From Antribacter gilvus (GTDB lineage: Bacteria > Actinomycetota > Actinomycetes > Actinomycetales > Cellulomonadaceae): a stretch of DNA of 64,000 nt. The notes under the pieces were generated by a model. That model was not told where the DNA came from and did no database searches. It saw only the letters and a program-made list of their open reading frames with translations. The stretch lies in NCBI RefSeq assembly GCF_003946865.1, contig NZ_QXTH01000003.1:358700-422699 (forward strand), written 5' to 3'. Below, piece after piece: positions 60,299 to 64,000 of this stretch. Every line of letters starts with the position of its first letter. The stretch's first letter is position 1. A program made the translations under genes and the position numbers.

Positions 60299-61276
60299 TC
60301 AGGCGTCCGGGTAGCGGTCGCGCAGGAGACGACCGAGCAGCCGGGCGATCTCCCGAGGGCCGGACCTCGCCGCAGACCCCTCGACGAGGCCGTTGTAGTT
60401 CGTGTTGGTGTTCACGTCGTAGGTGAGCACCCGGCCGTCGGCCGTGCGGATGTTCTCGATCCCCGCCACCTCGATGCCGTGGCGGCGCGTGAACTCGAGG
60501 TACTGCTGCACGACCGGGTCGTCGTACCCGTCGCGGAGCGAGAACAGGTTCCACTCGTCGTCCGGCGCCATGGAGATCGTGGCCCCCGGGGGCAGGACCG
60601 GACGGCCGGTCGCCGGGTCGAGCGCGCACGCGTCCGCCGGGCACAGCTGGAACCCGCCCCGCTCCGTGTCGCCGCGCACGGCGTAGATCATCTCGCCGCC
60701 GACGATCTCGACCCGCGTGATGCCGCCGTCGGCCGCGACCACGTACTCCTGGACGAGGGTGATCCCGTCGACGGGCTCCTCGTAGTCGTCGGAGGCGAGA
60801 TAGGCGGCGAGGTCCTCGGCCGCGTCGAACTTCCGTACGCCCAGGCCTTTGCCGCCCTGGTTGTGCTTGGTCACGAACGCGCCGTCGAACCCTTCGGCCG
60901 CCTTGAGCACGTGGTCCCTCCCGACCGCCGCGACGGTGCGCGGAGTCGCGATCCCCGCCGCCCGGAGCGCGGTGAGCTGGTCGACCTTGCTCATCTCCAG
61001 CTCGAGCACCCGGCGCCCGTTCACGGTGCGCCGGCCGTGCGCCTCGAGCCAGGACAGGACACCACGCGCATAGTCCTTCGTGAGCGTGTGCTCGCGGGTG
61101 TGCGACGAGGCGCTGATCCGCGACCAGAAGATGCCCTCCGGCGGTGTGTCGTCGAGGTCGATCGTGCCTTCGATGAGCAGCCACTCCTCCATGGGCAGCC
61201 CTTCGGCGGCGAACGCCTCGGCGAAGGGGACGAACCACTCGGGGTTCTCGTGCAGGGCGTAGATCTTCGGGGACAC
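60299..61276 (-). CDS. RimK-like ATP-grasp ligase
   Basis: 325 residues. ATP-grasp elements: KVDQLTALRAAGI, FVTKHNQGGKGLGVRKF (glycine-rich loop), LVQEYVVAADGGITRVEIVGGEMIYAV and the metal-binding DVNTNTNYNGL near the C-terminus. These resemble RimK/glutathione synthase-type ligases that form carboxylate-amine bonds; the substrates are unknown. An internal CPADAC may bind metal. GTG 61276 has GGAAGG upstream. It is divergent from tyrS. Confidence 0.82.
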   Translation of the reverse strand: MSPKIYALHENPEWFVPFAEAFAAEGLPMEEWLLIEGTIDLDDTPPEGIFWSRISASSHTREHTLTKDYARGVLSWLEAHGRRTVNGRRVLELEMSKVDQLTALRAAGIATPRTVAAVGRDHVLKAAEGFDGAFVTKHNQGGKGLGVRKFDAAEDLAAYLASDDYEEPVDGITLVQEYVVAADGGITRVEIVGGEMIYAVRGDTERGGFQLCPADACALDPATGRPVLPPGATISMAPDDEWNLFSLRDGYDDPVVQQYLEFTRRHGIEVAGIENIRTADGRVLTYDVNTNTNYNGLVEGSAARSGPREIARLLGRLLRDRYPDA

Positions 61277-61456
61277 GATGCCTTCCAGGGGCGGGAAGCG
61301 GGCTGCTGCGCACGATCCGCGCGCGCGACCTATTGTCCCAGCCGGGCGTGTGTGACGACCAGGGTGTGGAAAACGCGGGAGGCGAGGCCCCGGCGTCGGG
61401 CAGACTAGGGGGTGCGGCCTGGACGGGCCGCAGACCAAGACCCAAGGAGTGACACG

Positions 61457-62716
61457 GTGACCCACATCCTCGACGAGCTGCACTGGCGAGGCCTGGTGGC
61501 ACAGACCACCGACGAGGCCGCGCTGCGGAACGCGCTGGACGAGGGACCTGTCACCTATTACTGCGGCTTCGACCCGACGGCGCCCAGCCTGCACATCGGC
61601 AACCTGGTGCAGATCCTGACGATGCGCCGGCTGCAGGACGCCGGGCACCGGCCGATCGCCCTCGTCGGCGGCGCGACCGGGCTCATCGGCGACCCGAAGA
61701 TGGCGGGGGAGCGCACGCTCAACGCCCCGGAGCTCGTCGCGGGATGGGTCGAGCGCATCCGGCTCCAGATCCAGCCGCTCCTGCGGTTCGACGGACCGGA
61801 CGCTGCCACCATGGTGAACAACCTGGACTGGACGTCGGGCCTCTCGGCGATCGCGTTCCTGCGGGACGTCGGCCAGCACTACCGCCTGGGCACGATGCTC
61901 GCGAAGGACACGGTGGCGAGGCGGCTCCACTCGGACGAGGGCATCAGCTTCACCGAGTTCAGCTACCAGATCCTCCAGGGGATGGACTACCGCGAGCTGC
62001 ACCTGCGGCACGGCGTGACCCTGCAGACGGGCGGCAGCGACCAGTGGGGCAACCTGCTCTCGGGCGTGGAACTGGTCCGCAAGGCGGAGGGCACGGCGGT
62101 GCACGCGCTGACGACGCCGCTGATCACCAAGGCGGACGGCACCAAATTCGGCAAGACCGAGGGCGGCGCCGTCTGGCTCGACCCCGAGCTGACGAGCCCT
62201 TACGCCTTCTACCAGTTCTGGCTCAACACCGCGGACGCGGACGTCGTGAACTACCTCAAGGTCTTCTCCTTCCGGACGCGCGACGAGATCGAGGCGCTGG
62301 AGAAGGAGGTGGCCGAGCGGCCGTTCGCCCGCGAGGCGCAGAAGGCGCTCGCGGGCGAGGTGACGACGCTCGTGCACGGGGCGGCAGCGACCGACGCGGT
62401 CGTGGCGGCGAGCCAGGCCCTGTTCGGCCGGGGTGAGCTCACGTCGCTCGACGAGGTGACGCTGCGCGGCGCGGTGAGCGAGCTGCCGCGGGTCACCGCC
62501 AAGGCGGGCGACCTCGTGGTGGACCTCATGGTCGGCGCCGGGCTCGTCGACTCCAAGTCCGCGGCCCGCCGCGCGGTCGCCGAGGGCGGCGCGTACGTCA
62601 ACAACGTCAAGGTCACGTCCGACGAGGCGGCCCTCGGCGCCGGCGACCTGCTGCACGGGCGGTACGCCGTGCTGCGCCGGGGCAAGAAGACGCTGGCGGT
62701 CGCCGCCTCGGAGTGA
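61457..62716 (+). CDS. tyrS: Tyrosyl-tRNA synthetase
   Basis: 419 residues. Class I signatures are present: HIGN in PSLHIGNLVQILTM and KFGKT in ADGTKFGKTEGG; YYCGFDPTAPS and QTGGSDQWGNLLSG bind tyrosine. A C-terminal S4 domain (LVDSKSAARRAVAEGGAYVNNVKV) binds tRNA. GTG 61457 follows AAGGAGTGAC. A UUCG-loop terminator follows. Confidence 0.97.
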   Translation: MTHILDELHWRGLVAQTTDEAALRNALDEGPVTYYCGFDPTAPSLHIGNLVQILTMRRLQDAGHRPIALVGGATGLIGDPKMAGERTLNAPELVAGWVERIRLQIQPLLRFDGPDAATMVNNLDWTSGLSAIAFLRDVGQHYRLGTMLAKDTVARRLHSDEGISFTEFSYQILQGMDYRELHLRHGVTLQTGGSDQWGNLLSGVELVRKAEGTAVHALTTPLITKADGTKFGKTEGGAVWLDPELTSPYAFYQFWLNTADADVVNYLKVFSFRTRDEIEALEKEVAERPFAREAQKALAGEVTTLVHGAAATDAVVAASQALFGRGELTSLDEVTLRGAVSELPRVTAKAGDLVVDLMVGAGLVDSKSAARRAVAEGGAYVNNVKVTSDEAALGAGDLLHGRYAVLRRGKKTLAVAASE

Positions 62717-62721
62717 TGGGA

Positions 62722-62757
62722 GAGAAGCGGCCCGGCCTTCGGGCCGGGCCGCTTCTC
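62722..62757 (+). terminator. tyrS terminator with UUCG tetraloop
   Basis: GAGAAGCGGCCCGGCC, loop TTCG, and a perfect 16-base complement, beginning five bases after the tyrS stop and followed by GTT. Confidence 0.85.
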
Positions 62758-62764
62758 GTTCCGC

Positions 62765-62770
62765 TAGGTT
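62765..62770 (+). promoter_or_regulatory. -10 element of the DUF4343-like gene, leaderless
   Basis: TAGGTT, six bases, then GTG 62777, immediately after the tyrS terminator. This gives the ATP-grasp gene its own leaderless transcript. Confidence 0.5.
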
Positions 62771-62776
62771 CAGCCC

Positions 62777-63670
62777 GTGTCCGACGACGGTGGTTTCCTG
62801 CTCTGCTGCGACCCGCTCGAGCCGCGCGCTGCCGACCCGCACTTCGGTCGCGAGGCCACGGCGCTGGCGGCACGCGACGTCGCTGTGGGGCTCGTCGATC
62901 ACGACGCACTCGTGTCGGGCGACGCGCACGCCGCTGTGCGGCGGGTCCCGCGTGACCTCGGGCGGTGCTGGTACCGGGGCTGGATGGTCCCGGCAACGGC
63001 CTACGAGCGGTTGTCCGGCGCGCTCGCCGGCCGCGGGGCGGAGCTGGTGGTGCCGCCCCCACGCTTTCGGGCGGCGCACGAGCTGCCCGGTTGGTACGAG
63101 GCGTTCGCCGAGGTCACCCCGGAGAGCGTCTGGTCGACCTGGGAGGCCGGACGTGTGCCCGCCCCCGACGACGTCGCGCGACTCGTCGCTCCTCTCGGTG
63201 GAGGGCCCGGCGTGGTCAAGGACTACGTGAAGTCGCGCAAGCACGAGTGGCGTGAGGCGTGCTTCGTCCCGGACCTCGCGGATTCTGGCCGCGCTACGGC
63301 CGTGATCGCCAGGATGGTCGAGCTGCAGGGAACTGACCTGGCCGGCGGGATCGTGGTGCGCCGGTTCGAGGAGCTGCTCGGAGAGGGACGGCCCGCAGAG
63401 GCGCGCGTCTGGTGGGTCGACGGCGAGCCGGTCCTGGTGGGCCCGCATCCCGATACCCCCGAGGTGCACGTCGCGCCGGACCTCTCCCAGGTGCTGCCGG
63501 CCGTCCTCCGGCTGGGCTGCCGCTTCGTCACCACCGACGTGGCGCAACGGTCGGACGGGACCTGGCGTGTCGTCGAGGTGGGGGACGGCCAGGTGAGCGA
63601 CCTGCCGGCGGACGGAGCGGTGGAGAAGGTGCTCGGAGCGCTGCTCGAGGCGGCGAAACTGCCCGTCTGA
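62777..63670 (+). CDS. ATP-grasp (DUF4343-like) protein
   Basis: 297 residues. CWYRGWMVPATAYERL, VVKDYVKSRKHEWREACFVPD, GIVVRRFEEL, EARVWWVDGEPVLVGPHPDTPE and FVTTDVAQRSDGTWRVVEVGDGQVSDLP follow the ATP-grasp DUF4343 pattern, with the metal-binding Asp and Glu near the end. The substrate is unknown. GTG 62777 is supported by the TAGGTT-N6 promoter. It is the last gene before the rRNA leader. Confidence 0.8.
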   Translation: MSDDGGFLLCCDPLEPRAADPHFGREATALAARDVAVGLVDHDALVSGDAHAAVRRVPRDLGRCWYRGWMVPATAYERLSGALAGRGAELVVPPPRFRAAHELPGWYEAFAEVTPESVWSTWEAGRVPAPDDVARLVAPLGGGPGVVKDYVKSRKHEWREACFVPDLADSGRATAVIARMVELQGTDLAGGIVVRRFEELLGEGRPAEARVWWVDGEPVLVGPHPDTPEVHVAPDLSQVLPAVLRLGCRFVTTDVAQRSDGTWRVVEVGDGQVSDLPADGAVEKVLGALLEAAKLPV

Positions 63671-63688
63671 CCGCGCCCATCTGCCGAT

Positions 63689-63718
63689 TTGGTGCCTGCC
63701 CCGGATCGTGTGTACTGT
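63689..63718 (+). promoter_or_regulatory. rrn-type promoter P1 candidate
   Basis: TTGGTG, 18 bases, TACTGT. First of three tandem candidates with the same spacing upstream of a conserved rRNA leader motif. Confidence 0.5.
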
Positions 63719-63796
63719 TCTGGATGTCAGCCCGTCAGGCCGACGGACAGCCGAGTGATCGGGTGGCCGCGCCGGGGCTGGATCCCACTCCAGAGT

Positions 63797-63826
63797 TTCA
63801 GAGGGCTTTGTGCGCTCTGTTATGGT
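63797..63826 (+). promoter_or_regulatory. rrn-type promoter P2 candidate
   Basis: TTCAGA, 18 bases, TATGGT. Confidence 0.45.
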
Positions 63827-63887
63827 GTGGGGCCGGGCTTCGGCCGGCGGGATTACTTTTCCGGGTCATTCGCGAGAATGAGCGGGA

Positions 63888-63917
63888 TTTGGTCCGGCCG
63901 AGCGGGTCTGGTAGGTT
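63888..63917 (+). promoter_or_regulatory. rrn-type promoter P3 candidate
   Basis: TTTGGT, 18 bases, TAGGTT. The best match of the three to actinobacterial rRNA promoters. Confidence 0.55.
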
Positions 63918-64000
63918 TAAGAGGTTGCCCCGGACGGGGGCCGGACATGAATAGGGTCTGGTCTGCGGCGGTGTGCGTCGGTTGTTTGAGAACTCAACAG
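63918..64000 (+). promoter_or_regulatory. Leader of an rRNA operon running off the window
   Basis: The window ends in GTTGTTTGAGAACTCAACAG, a motif that recurs a short distance upstream of 16S rRNA genes in actinobacteria. The 330-base stretch from 63671 has no gene and carries the tandem promoters, so an rrn operon almost certainly begins just beyond the edge. Confidence 0.75.

Noticed and set aside
60299..63547. Minus-strand open frame of more than 1000 codons running opposite tyrS and the DUF4343 gene
   Set aside because: Only the part below 61276 has ATP-grasp similarity. The rest is the high-GC complement of tyrS and the next gene, with Arg/Gly/Val-rich composition and no start signal.

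Overview
The window is high-GC chromosomal DNA of an actinobacterium. Gene order (argCJBDFRGH followed by tyrS and an rRNA leader; infC-rpmI-rplT-SpoU methyltransferase-pheST; a hisC-hisB-X-hisH-priA block; furA-katG) and protein style suggest a Micrococcales member, probably near Cellulomonadaceae or Promicromonosporaceae. That placement is inference; no rRNA coding sequence is inside the window.

Layout. 1-3.6 kb: the end of a NUDIX gene, hisD on the minus strand, a small S4 RNA-binding protein, a PPOX-type flavin/F420 protein, and an ArsR-SRPBCC pair. 3.7-9.6 kb: two convergent helicases, a SWIM-SNF2 protein and a RecQ fused to a phosphoribosyltransferase-like domain. 9.6-13.9 kb: an ABC exporter (two permeases and an ATPase) divergent from a LuxR-type regulator. 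13.9-18.4 kb: the histidine operon hisC-hisB-X-hisH-priA-sseB-like. 18.5-20.3 kb: a secreted serine protease, a membrane coiled-coil protein and a DUF1844 protein on the minus strand. 20.4-23.1 kb: furA-katG. 23.1-26.0 kb: infC (with an AUC start), rpmI, rplT and a SpoU-type methyltransferase. 26-29.6 kb: small accessory genes. 29.9-34.4 kb: pheS-pheT-SDR. 34.5-35.8 kb: a secreted protein.

The accessory region is an integrated element of about 11.7 kb (36481-48224). It splits an LLM-class flavin/F420 oxidoreductase gene and is bounded by a 10-bp direct repeat. Joining its ends gives a 48-bp dyad attP with a TC centre, as expected for the large serine integrase at its left end. It carries an HTH-sensor/PP2C pair on the minus strand behind a repeat-rich regulatory region. 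A rightward module follows: a DUF6284-like protein, small membrane proteins, an FtsK/TraB-type translocase, a DUF2637-like membrane protein, a primase-polymerase, a zinc-ribbon protein and a DUF3987-like ATPase, ending at an iteron-like repeat block and a strong terminator. This is the plan of an actinobacterial integrative and conjugative element (AICE) that moves double-stranded DNA without a relaxase.

48.3-50.2 kb holds a trans-aconitate methyltransferase-like gene behind a MarR-type operator and a quinone oxidoreductase. 50.3-59.0 kb is the complete arginine operon with an ARG box. A kinase, an alkyladenine glycosylase, two ATP-grasp genes flanking tyrS, and tandem rrn-type promoters close the window.

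Across the window a NANNNT hexamer, often TANNNT, lies exactly six bases before the start codon of many first genes that lack a Shine-Dalgarno sequence (hisD, arsR, recQ, hisC, gerW-like, vanZ-like, thpR, quinone oxidoreductase, integrase and others). Leaderless transcription is therefore probably common here, and this spacing was used to choose several starts.
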